Assembly (NCBI RefSeq): GCF_009857135.1
Contig: NZ_CP047318.1
Location: forward strand, 5,580,001 to 5,644,000
Source: Streptomyces sp. HM190
GTDB taxonomy: Bacteria; Actinomycetota; Actinomycetes; Streptomycetales; Streptomycetaceae
Direction: 5' to 3'
DNA: 64,000 nucleotides
Shown here: positions 52,493 through 61,700 of the stretch, in pieces
Layout of the letters: every line of letters starts with the position of its first letter
How positions within the stretch are numbered: the first letter of the stretch is position 1
Notes under the pieces: generated by a model
Told to the model about the DNA's origin: nothing
The model's database searches: none
What the model saw: only the letters and a program-made list of their open reading frames with translations
Made by a program: the position numbers and the translations under genes

Positions 52493-53581
<1,089 letters not shown>

Positions 53582-53663
53582 GCGGACGAGCCCACCACAT
53601 GGGCAACCCGGCAGACGCGATCTCGCCGGCGGCACTGCGGGGGAGACCGGCCTCCATGGGCAC

Positions 53664-54284
53664 TCACCTGGTCGGTTCGTCCAGGGGGCATGGCCGGCCG
53701 GGACCTCGCACGGCCTGCCTCGGTGCACGCCGTGCCGCCGGCCTGGACCGGCGGTACGGCCACACCGGTCCGTCCCGCAGCGCCAGCGCTTCCAGGACGG
53801 CTTGGGTCACCTCGTCGGACGTGCGGCCGTCCGTCGCGACGACAACCGTCGCGACCTCCTCGTACAGGTGCCGCCGCGCATCCATCAGTTCGGTCCACCG
53901 CTTGCGCGGGTCGACCGCGAGCAGCGGCCGGGCCACGTCCAGATCGGCGCGCCTGACCGCCTCCTCGACGTCCATCGTGAGACAGACGACCCGCAGGCCC
54001 GCCAACAGCGCGCGGGTGTCCTCGTCGAGGACCGCACCGCCGCCCAGGGCGAGCACCCCGTCGTGTTCGCCCAGTGCCCGGCGCACCGCGTCCTTCTCCA
54101 GCTCTCGGAAAGCGGGCTCGCCCTCGTTGGCGAAGATGTCGGCGATGGTGCTGCCCTGCCCGGCGACGATGTCGTCGTCCGTGTCCCGGTAACCCACGCC
54201 CAGCCGCTCGGCCAGCAGCGGCCCGACGGTCGACTTGCCCACCCCCATCGGGCCCACGAGCACGACCACGGGCACCCCGCTCAC
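53664..54284 (-). CDS. aroK: Shikimate kinase
   Basis: A 206-residue kinase making shikimate 3-phosphate. Walker A is LVGPMGVGKSTVGPLLAERL. Shikimate-binding residues are in GYRDTDDDIVAGQGSTIADI (DxD), FRELEKDAVRRAL, and LALGGGAVLDEDTRALLA; the lid Arg is in ADLDVARPLLAVDP. The last ~30 residues are an Arg/Pro-rich tail beyond the usual enzyme. It overlaps aroC by GTGA, so the two are made together. aroB and aroE are not nearby, suggesting a second copy placed here to feed a specialised pathway. Confidence 0.94.
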   Translation of the reverse strand: MSGVPVVVLVGPMGVGKSTVGPLLAERLGVGYRDTDDDIVAGQGSTIADIFANEGEPAFRELEKDAVRRALGEHDGVLALGGGAVLDEDTRALLAGLRVVCLTMDVEEAVRRADLDVARPLLAVDPRKRWTELMDARRHLYEEVATVVVATDGRTSDEVTQAVLEALALRDGPVWPYRRSRPAARRAPRQAVRGPGRPCPLDEPTR

Positions 54285-55465
54285 CGGATGGCCAGATGCT
54301 CGAGGTAGGAACGGACGTTCCGGCGGGTCTCGGCGACCGAGTCACCACCGAACTTCTCCGCCACCGCGTCCGCCAGGACCAGCGCGACCATCGCCTCCGC
54401 GACGATGCCGGCGGCCGGCACCGCGGACACGTCGGAGCGCTGGTGATGAGCCTGGGCCGCCTCACCGGTGGTGACATCGACAGTCCGCAGGGCGCGCGGC
54501 ACGGTCGCGATCGGTTTCATCGCCGCACGCACCCGGAGCAGCTCCCCCGTGGACAGACCGCCCTCCGTGCCGCCGGAGCGGCCCGAGACCCGGCGGATGC
54601 CCGTCCCGGTGTTCACCATCCCGTCGTGCGCCTGCGAGCCCGGCACGCGCGCCAGCTCGAAACCGTCACCGATCTCGACCCCCTTGATCGCTTGGATGCC
54701 CATGAGCGCACCGGCCAGTCGTGCGTCCAGCCTGCGGTCCCAGTGCACGTGCGAGCCGAGCCCCACCGGCACACCGTAGGCCAGGACCTCCACCACACCG
54801 CCGAGAGTGTCACCGTCCTTGTGGGCCTGGTCGATCTCGGCGACCATCGCCTTCGACGCATCGGCATCCACACAGCGCACCGGGTCGGCGTCCAGTGTCC
54901 GGACATCGGCCGGCGTGGGAAGGACGCCCGGCGGGACCTTGACGGTGGCCAGTTCGACGACGTGCGAGACGATCTGGAGGCCGACTGTCTCCTTCAGATA
55001 CGAGCGGGCCACCGCGCCCAGGGCCACACGGGCCGCCGTCTCCCGGGCGGAGGCGCGCTCCAGGACCGGCCGGGCCTCGTCGAAGCCGTACTTCTGCATC
55101 CCGGCCAGATCGGCATGCCCCGGGCGCGGGCGGGTCAGCGGCGCGTTGCGGGCGAGGCCGGCCAGCACCTGAGGGTCCACCGGGTCGGCCGCCATGACCT
55201 GCTCCCACTTCGGCCACTCGCTGTTGCCCACCATGATCGCGACCGGGGAGCCGAGCGTGAGGCCGTGCCGGACACCCCCGAGGAAGGTCACCTCGTCGCG
55301 CTCGAACTTCATACGCGCACCGCGACCGTATCCGAGCCGACGCCGCGCCAGGTGGCCGGAGACCATCTCCGTGGTGATCGGCACACCGGAGGGAAGGCCC
55401 TCCAGCGTCGCGACGAGTGCGGGACCGTGGGACTCCCCCGCGGTCAGCCAACGCAGCCTGCTCAA
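54281..55465 (-). CDS. aroC: Chorismate synthase
   Basis: A 394-residue FMN-dependent lyase that makes chorismate from EPSP. Signatures: MSRLRWLTAGESHGPALVAT, SGHLARRRLGYGRGARMKFE, PLTRPRPGHADLAGMQKYGF, RASARETAARVALGAVAR, and GRSGGTEGGLSTGELLRVRA, all intact. It leads a two-gene operon with aroK. In Streptomyces the primary copy normally sits with aroB elsewhere; here it borders an NRPS locus, so a chorismate-supply role for a metabolite is likely but unproved. Confidence 0.96.
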   Translation of the reverse strand: MSRLRWLTAGESHGPALVATLEGLPSGVPITTEMVSGHLARRRLGYGRGARMKFERDEVTFLGGVRHGLTLGSPVAIMVGNSEWPKWEQVMAADPVDPQVLAGLARNAPLTRPRPGHADLAGMQKYGFDEARPVLERASARETAARVALGAVARSYLKETVGLQIVSHVVELATVKVPPGVLPTPADVRTLDADPVRCVDADASKAMVAEIDQAHKDGDTLGGVVEVLAYGVPVGLGSHVHWDRRLDARLAGALMGIQAIKGVEIGDGFELARVPGSQAHDGMVNTGTGIRRVSGRSGGTEGGLSTGELLRVRAAMKPIATVPRALRTVDVTTGEAAQAHHQRSDVSAVPAAGIVAEAMVALVLADAVAEKFGGDSVAETRRNVRSYLEHLAIR

Positions 55466-55678
55466 CGGTACTCCTCAGTACTCGCGCCTGGTCTGCCCTG
55501 TGCACGCGCATCCTCGCGTGGGGGACGGCAACGCGACCGAGCGTGCGGGGCAGTGACGCCGGCTTCTGATCGGTTGTGCCCTCTCGACGAGCACGATCCC
55601 CCGTCCCGGTCCCCGTCTGAATCCGATGACGCCGGTTCCCTGGTTTCCGGCCGGATCACCCTGGCCTCCTCGCACGGC

Positions 55679-55712
55679 CAGGAATACCGGACAGGCCAGG
55701 AACACCGGACAG
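55679..55712. repeat. 18-bp direct repeat, two copies
   Basis: CAGGAATACCGGACAG and CAGGAACACCGGACAG start 18 bases apart (55679 and 55697). They lie in the 275-bp gap between aroC and the oxygenase gene, just past the latter's stop on the reverse strand. Operator or local duplication cannot be distinguished. Confidence 0.6.
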
Positions 55713-55740
55713 TCCTGGGATGGGGGCCCGGGGTCCCAGG

Positions 55741-56571
55741 TCAGTCGAAGAAGGCGAAGAAGCGGGACTCGATGCTCGCTCGCGGAGAGCCCGTCCGGGA
55801 CATCGGGTCGTCGAATGCGGTGTGCATGACGCCCGTGGCCCGAGAGGAGTCGGAGTCGAATCCCTTGAAGAGGATCACCTCGTCGGGGGTCATGTCCGAG
55901 AAGTAGAGCCAGCGGTGGTCCGCAGACGCCAGACCCAGCTGGGCCTCCAACAGGCTCATGGGTGCGCCCTCCGGGCCGAACACCCCGTAGAACAGACGCG
56001 TGTCCTGCTCACCGACCGTGGTCGCGTCCACCAGTGCCAGCACGCTGTCGTGCGGCGGGGTCGAAGTGGCGCGCCACGCCTGGTAGATGACATAGCGGCT
56101 GTACGGCGCGGGCTCGGCGCCCTCGGCCGTCAGCACGGAGTCACGGAACTGCTCCGCCGAAGTCCGCGTGTAGTCCAGGTGCGCGAAGCGGGCCGGTGTC
56201 GTGCCGACGCGCTCCTGAGCCCGCTCGCTGGTACGCAGCACCAGGCCGCTCCGCTGAACGACCACTTCGCGCGCGCCGCTCACCTGCTTGATCAGCTCGG
56301 CCATCTCCTGGTGGTACACGCGATCCAGCTCCGCGAGATCGGTGGAGTGGACCACCGAGCTGGTGTGGCTCACCAGCTGGAAGCCCTCGCGGTCCAGGCT
56401 CAGTTCGTCCTGGAAGGGACGGGCGTCATGGATCTCGACGGTGTGCGGCACGAAGGCCAGATTGGTGCGGGACGGATCCACGGCGTCGAAGACGGCACGA
56501 CCCTCGATCTCGCCCGCGTAATTGATCTCCGCCCTCACGGACGCATGCTGACGGGTGGCTGTGCTGGACAT
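55741..56571 (-). CDS. CmcJ/NvfI-type putative iron oxygenase
   Basis: A 276-residue protein resembling the CmcJ/AsaB/GA4-desaturase family. Conserved stretches: GFQLVSHTSSVVHSTDLAEL, VRVYHQEM-like DRVYHQEMAELIKQVSGA, PARFAHLDYTRTSAEQFRDS, VIYQAWRATSTPPHDSVLAL, HRWLYFSDMTPDEVILFKGF, DSDSSRATGVMHTAFDDP, ASIESRFFAFF. H131-x-D133 and H250 could form the HxD...H iron site, with R264 or R270 binding 2-oxoglutarate. Members occur in antibiotic and fungal toxin pathways. ATG at 56571 has GAGGAG five bases upstream. It diverges from the PhzF-like gene. Substrate unknown. Confidence 0.75.
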   Translation of the reverse strand: MSSTATRQHASVRAEINYAGEIEGRAVFDAVDPSRTNLAFVPHTVEIHDARPFQDELSLDREGFQLVSHTSSVVHSTDLAELDRVYHQEMAELIKQVSGAREVVVQRSGLVLRTSERAQERVGTTPARFAHLDYTRTSAEQFRDSVLTAEGAEPAPYSRYVIYQAWRATSTPPHDSVLALVDATTVGEQDTRLFYGVFGPEGAPMSLLEAQLGLASADHRWLYFSDMTPDEVILFKGFDSDSSRATGVMHTAFDDPMSRTGSPRASIESRFFAFFD

Positions 56572-56824
56572 GAATACTCCTCGTTGTTCGCGTCTCCGGC
56601 ACGGGGCCGGAGATTTCCTCATGAGCCGCCGCAGCTGTCCTGTTCCCCGGGGAAATCTGGCGGTGCGCGGTTGCGCGGGAAGGGCATCCCCGTCCTGGGT
56701 GCTTCCGCGTTCCAGAATGGCGACTCATTCTTCTGTGCAGGGCTCGGAAGGGTAGGGGAGCCTGGTTCCGTCGTGGTTATGCGGGCGGTCGCCGTGTGCA
56801 CGCGATGAGTTACAGTCAGGAATC

Positions 56825-57664
56825 ATGGACATATTCATCGTGGACGCATTCACCGACCGTGCCTTTTCCGGGAACCCCGCCGGGGTCGTGCTGCTGAAAT
56901 CCGGATTCCCCGGCGATGAATGGCTGCGGGACGTGGCGGCCGAGGTCAACCTCTCCGAGACCGCCTTTCTGCATCCCCTTCCCCCCGCGGAATCCGGTGA
57001 CCGCCCCACGGCGGACTGGGCGCTGCGGTGGTTCACCCCGGTGGCCGAGGTGTCTCTGTGCGGGCACGCCACGCTTGCCGCGGCTCACGTCCTGGCCCGC
57101 ACGGGGCGCGACGCGGACACCGTCCGGTTCGCGTCGCGCAGCGGCGTACTCACGGCCCGTACCGGCTCCGACGGCTCCGTCACCCTGGACTTCCCGGCCT
57201 CGTTGGCGGTCCAGGCCGCCGTGCCCGACGGGCTCGCCGGCGTTCTGGGCGCGCCGCCCGTCTCCGTGTGGGACACCGGGGAACTCGGCGACCTCCTCGT
57301 GGAACTGTCCGACGAGCGGACCGTACGCGAACTGGCCCCCGATCAGGCGGGACTGGCCCGGCTCGGAGGCCGGGGCGTGATCGTGACAGCGGAGGCCGAC
57401 GAGACGGCGTCCGGGCGGTACGACTTCGTCTCCCGCTACTTCGCCCCGGCGTACGGGGTGCCGGAGGACCCGGTGACGGGCAGCGCGCACACCGCCCTCG
57501 CCCCCTGGTGGGCGCAGCGGCTGGGGCGCGGCGAGCTGACCGGGCTGCAACTCTCCGCGCGACGCGGCACGGTGGCAACTCGGATGAGTGGCGACCGCGT
57601 GCTGCTCACCGGATGGGCCACCATCGTCGTCTCCGGAAAGCTGCACGTGGAGCCGCGCTATTGA
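56825..57664 (+). CDS. PhzF-family isomerase
   Basis: A 279-residue protein of the PhzF/diaminopimelate-epimerase fold. MDIFIVDAFTDRAFSGNPAG opens it; the catalytic Glu is E45 in VNLSETAFLHP, at the same number as in phenazine PhzF. LRWFTPVAEVSLCGHATLAA and YGVPEDPVTGSAHTALAPWW are the other hallmarks. In phenazine synthesis PhzF isomerises dihydro-3-hydroxyanthranilate; relatives act in alkylproline pathways. Since no other phenazine genes are seen, the substrate is open. The transcript may start at a TACAGT -10 element close to the ATG. Confidence 0.92.
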   Translation: MDIFIVDAFTDRAFSGNPAGVVLLKSGFPGDEWLRDVAAEVNLSETAFLHPLPPAESGDRPTADWALRWFTPVAEVSLCGHATLAAAHVLARTGRDADTVRFASRSGVLTARTGSDGSVTLDFPASLAVQAAVPDGLAGVLGAPPVSVWDTGELGDLLVELSDERTVRELAPDQAGLARLGGRGVIVTAEADETASGRYDFVSRYFAPAYGVPEDPVTGSAHTALAPWWAQRLGRGELTGLQLSARRGTVATRMSGDRVLLTGWATIVVSGKLHVEPRY

Positions 57665-57725
57665 CACCCCTGTGGCCCACCGCACACAAGGCACTCAAAT
57701 GTGCTACTCGGGTGGGTAGTTACGG

Positions 57726-57743
57726 TGAAGCGTCCGTGAAGCG
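57726..57743 (+). promoter_or_regulatory. Candidate SARP-binding direct repeat
   Basis: TGAAGCG occurs at 57726-57732 and again at 57737-57743, an 11-bp spacing, one helical turn. SARP regulators bind heptamer repeats with this spacing about 8 bases before a -10 box. Here TGAGTA at 57753-57758 is in the right place. The site lies about 145 bases before the SARP gene, which suggests self-control. Confidence 0.5.
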
Positions 57744-57885
57744 GACCATGGCTGAGTAAACGCGGAGCTGGTCCAGGACAGCGGGAAACCCGCACTTCCC
57801 ACGCGCCCTGCGGCCCCCGAACGGCGTGGCGCGTCTGCCTGGTACCTCCGCTGATTCATCACGAATCTGCTCGGAGGGCGCTGAA

Positions 57886-58698
57886 ATGCACGCTCACGAC
57901 ACGATGTCCCGACGTATCACGGTCCGTTGCCTGGGAGATTTCTCCGTCCATGTCGACGGGGTGCCGGTGGAGCGATGGCGGGCGGGGAAGGCCCGTAACC
58001 TTTTCCAGTACCTTCTCGTCAACCGCGGCCGGGTGGTGTCCCGTGCCAAGCTCCACGAGGTGCTCTGGCCGGAGAGTCCCTGGTCGCCCCGCTCCAGCTC
58101 GGTGAAGGTCGCCATGCACGCCCTGCGCCGCGGGCTTGACGGAGGTCCTGGCTTCCCCTCGCCGGCGGAGATCGTCCACCAGGATCACGGATACGTCCTG
58201 CTCGCCGACGACATCTGGGTGGATGTGGAGGAGTTCGACAGCCTCTGCGCCACCGGTCGAGCCGCCGAACTGCGCGGCGACCACCTCACCGCGGTCGATG
58301 CCTACCGGGCCGCGCTGGCGCTGTACAACGGGGACTTCCTCCCCCTGGAGCAGGCCGACTGGATATCGGAACAGCGGGAGTGGAACAGATCTCTGGCCCT
58401 CCAGGCGCTGCGGTACCTCCTGGGGGAAGCCCTGTGCCAGGAGGACTTTCCCGCTGTGATCGTGCTGTGCCGCCGGATGCTGGAGATCGACGCCTACCAG
58501 GAACAGGTCTACCGGACGCTGATGTCGGTCCATGGCGAGCTGGGCGAACTGGGGCGCGTCAAGAGCTGGTACGAGATGTGCGTCCGCCGCCTCCATGACG
58601 ACCTCGGTGTCCTGCCCAGCGAGTTGACTCACAAGATCTTCGAACGGTCGATGCGTACGGGCCGCCTGCCGCGCCCGAACCTGCAGAACGCCTCCTGA
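57886..58698 (+). CDS. SARP-family transcriptional activator
   Basis: A ~270-residue pathway regulator. The N-terminal OmpR-like winged helix is RITVRCLGDFSVHVDGVPVE, WRAGKARNLFQYLLVNRGRV, VSRAKLHEVLWPESPWSP, VKVAMHALRRGL. The BTAD domain follows (WVDVEEFDSLCATGRAAELR, ALYNGDFLPLEQADWISEQR, VIVLCRRMLEIDAYQEQVYR, LHDDLGVLPSELTHKIFER). SARPs switch on antibiotic gene clusters in Streptomyces. It has no extra ATPase domain. ATG at 57886 has GGAGGG upstream. It sits between the PhzF-like gene and the NRPS gene, all on the same strand, and probably controls them. Confidence 0.93.
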   Translation: MHAHDTMSRRITVRCLGDFSVHVDGVPVERWRAGKARNLFQYLLVNRGRVVSRAKLHEVLWPESPWSPRSSSVKVAMHALRRGLDGGPGFPSPAEIVHQDHGYVLLADDIWVDVEEFDSLCATGRAAELRGDHLTAVDAYRAALALYNGDFLPLEQADWISEQREWNRSLALQALRYLLGEALCQEDFPAVIVLCRRMLEIDAYQEQVYRTLMSVHGELGELGRVKSWYEMCVRRLHDDLGVLPSELTHKIFERSMRTGRLPRPNLQNAS

Positions 58699-58751
58699 TC
58701 TCTGCCCGCCCCCCGCACGCTTCCGCCACGGACCTCTGGGAGACGTATCCC

Positions 58752-61700
58752 ATGAACACCCCATCCCCCGCCGGCACTGTCCCCGATCCCCGGCGACTCG
58801 CCGTGTTGCGGCTCCTGTTCGGCCAGGTGCTGGGACGCCCTGTCGCCGCCGACGACGACTTCTTCGCGGCCGGCGGCACACCCGCACAGGCCGGACAGCT
58901 CGCCCAGCGCATGCGCGCCACCCTCGGCTCGGACACCTCCGAGGCCGACATACGGCGCGCCCCGACCCCGTCGGCGCTCGCCGTGCTGCTCGGCGAGCGC
59001 CGCGAGCCCTCGTACACCAGGCCGGAAACGGTGCCGCTCTCGCCCGCGCAGCGCGGCCTGTGGTTTCTGCACCGCCTGGAGGGCCCCAGCGCCACCTACA
59101 ACCTGCCCTTCGCCCTGCGGCTGACCGGCTCACTGGACCGGGCCGCGCTGGCTGCCGCGCTCGGGGACGTCGTCCGCCGGCACGAGACGCTGCGCACGGT
59201 GTACCCGGAGACCGCGGGCGTCCCGCGACAGCACGTCCTCGCCGCGGACGACGCCATGCCGTGCCTCGAAGTGACCGAGGTGGCCGCGGAGGAGCTGGAC
59301 AAGGCGCTCGCCGCGAGCGCCCGGCACCGCTTCGATCTGTGCCGCCAGGCCCCGCTGCGGGCCGAGCTCTTCGTCACCGGGCCGCAGGAGCACACGCTGT
59401 TGCTGGTGATCCACCACATCGCGGCCGACGGGTGGTCGATGGGGCCGCTCGCCCGTGATCTGGCCACCGCCTACGGGGCGCGGCTGACGGGCGCTCAACC
59501 CCGCTTCGCTCCGCTGCGCGTCCAGTACGCCGACCACACGGTGCAGAAGTGGGCGGCGCAGGGCACCGAGGACGACCCCGGCAGCCTCGCCTCCCAGCAC
59601 CTGGCGTACTGGCGTGAGGCGCTCGCCGGGCTGCCCGAGGGAATCGACCTGCCCGCCGACCGGCCTCGCCCGGCTGTCTCCAGCTTCCGCGGCGACACCG
59701 TGCCGGTACGGATCCCCGCGGCCGTCCACGACGGGTTGACCGCCCTCGCCCGGGACAGCGGGACCAGTCTGTTCATGGTGCTGCACGCCGCTCTCGCCCA
59801 ACTGCTGACCCGGATGACCGGCAACACCGATGTGCCGCTGGGCACCGTGGTCTCCGGCCGCGACGGAAACGGCTCCTCCGACGACCTGGTCGGGCTGTTC
59901 ACCAACACGGTGGTGCTGCGGGCCGACACCTCCGGTGACCCCACCTTCCGCGAGCTGGTGGCGAGGGTCGCCGCTGCGGACCTCGCTGCCTTCGCCCACC
60001 AGGACACCCCCTTCGAGCGGCTCGTCGAGGAACTGGCACCACGCCGCTCGTCCTCCCGGCAGCCGCTGGTCAACACCCTGCTGGTGCTGCAGAACACTCC
60101 CGAGGCCCGGCTGGAACTCCCCGGGCTGCGGGCCGAGTGGGAGGTACTGCCCACCGGCGCCGCCAAGTTCGACCTCACCTTCAGCCTCGCCGAGTCCCGC
60201 ACCGGACAGGGCCTCACCGGGATCGTCGAGTACAGCACCGACCTGTTCGACCGGGCCACCGTGACCGCGCTGGTGGACCGCTTCATCACGTTGCTGGAGT
60301 CCGTCGTCGCCGCACCGGACGCGTCGGTTTCCTCGGCCCAGGTGCTGCCCCTGCGGGAGCGCCGGCTGCTGGAGGAGTGGAACGCCACCGAGCGTGCCGT
60401 CCCGGAGCGGACCGTGCCCGAGCTGTTCGAGGAGCGCGTCGCCGAGGATCCCGGTCGCGTCGCCCTCGTCCACGACCGCGGCGAGATCTCCTACGGTGAG
60501 CTCAACGAGCGCGCCAACCGGCTGGCCCGGCTGCTGATCGAGCGCGGCGCGGGCCCGGAGGACCTCGTGGCGCTCGCGTTGCCCCGCTCGCCCGAGCTGT
60601 ATGCCGCCCTGCTGGCCGTGGCCAAAGCGGGGGCGGCCTACGTACCGCTGGACATCGAGTACCCGCCGGAGCGGCTCGCCGCCATGCTGGACGACGCGCG
60701 TCCCCTCGTGGTCGTCACCCGCACCGGCGCCGCACCGGCCCTGCCCGCCGGCACACCGCTGCTCGACCTCGACGACGAGGACGTCCAGGCTCGGCTCGCC
60801 GCCGCTCCGGCCGACAACCCCGGCGATGCCGCACGCGTGCGGCCGCTGACGGTGAGCCACCCGCTCTATGTCATCTACACGTCCGGCTCCACCGGGCGTC
60901 CCAAGGGTGTGGTGGTCGAGCACGGCGGCGTGGCGAGCCTGCGCTCGAGCCAGGCCGAGGCACTGGGCGCGGGCCCCGGGGCCCGGGTGATGCAGTTCGC
61001 CTCGCCCAGCTTCGACGCCGCCTTCTGGGAGGTGTCGCTCTCCCTGCTCAGCGGTGGCGTCCTGGTCCTGGGGCCCGGCGGCCGGGTGCTGCCCGGACCC
61101 GAGCTGACGGAACTGGCGCACCGGCAGCGGATCACCCACATCCAGCTCCCGCCCAGCGCCCTGGCCACGCTGCCCGTGCCGGACGGCCTGCCGGCCGGCA
61201 CCACCGTGATCGTCGGTGGCGAGAGCTGCCCGCCGGAGACCGCCAACCGCTGGTCCCGCCACCACACCCTGGTCAACGGCTACGGGCCGACCGAGGCCAC
61301 CGTGTGCACCACCCTCAGCGACCCGCTGTCCGGGCCGGTCACCCCGCCGATCGGCCGCCCGCTGCACAACACCCGGGTCCATGTCCTGGACGGGGCGCTG
61401 CGGCAGGCCCCGATCGGAGTCGTGGGCGAGCTGTACATCGCGGGGGCCGGGCTGGCTCGGGGCTACCTCGGCCGCCCCGCGCTGACAGCGGAACGCTTCG
61501 TCGCCGACCCGTACGGTCCGCCCGGCACGCGTATGTACCGCACCGGCGACTTGGTGCGCCGCCGGGCCGACGGACAGCTGGAGTTCGTCAGCCGGGCCGA
61601 CCACCAGGTCAAGGTGCGCGGCTTCCGTGTCGAGCCCGGTGAGATCGAGGCCGTTCTCGTCCGCCACCCCGACGTGGCACAGGCGGTGGTGATCCTGCGC

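Noticed and set aside
56825..57664. Phenazine biosynthesis cluster
   Set aside because: Only a PhzF-like gene is present; no phzA/B, D, E or G relatives are in the window.
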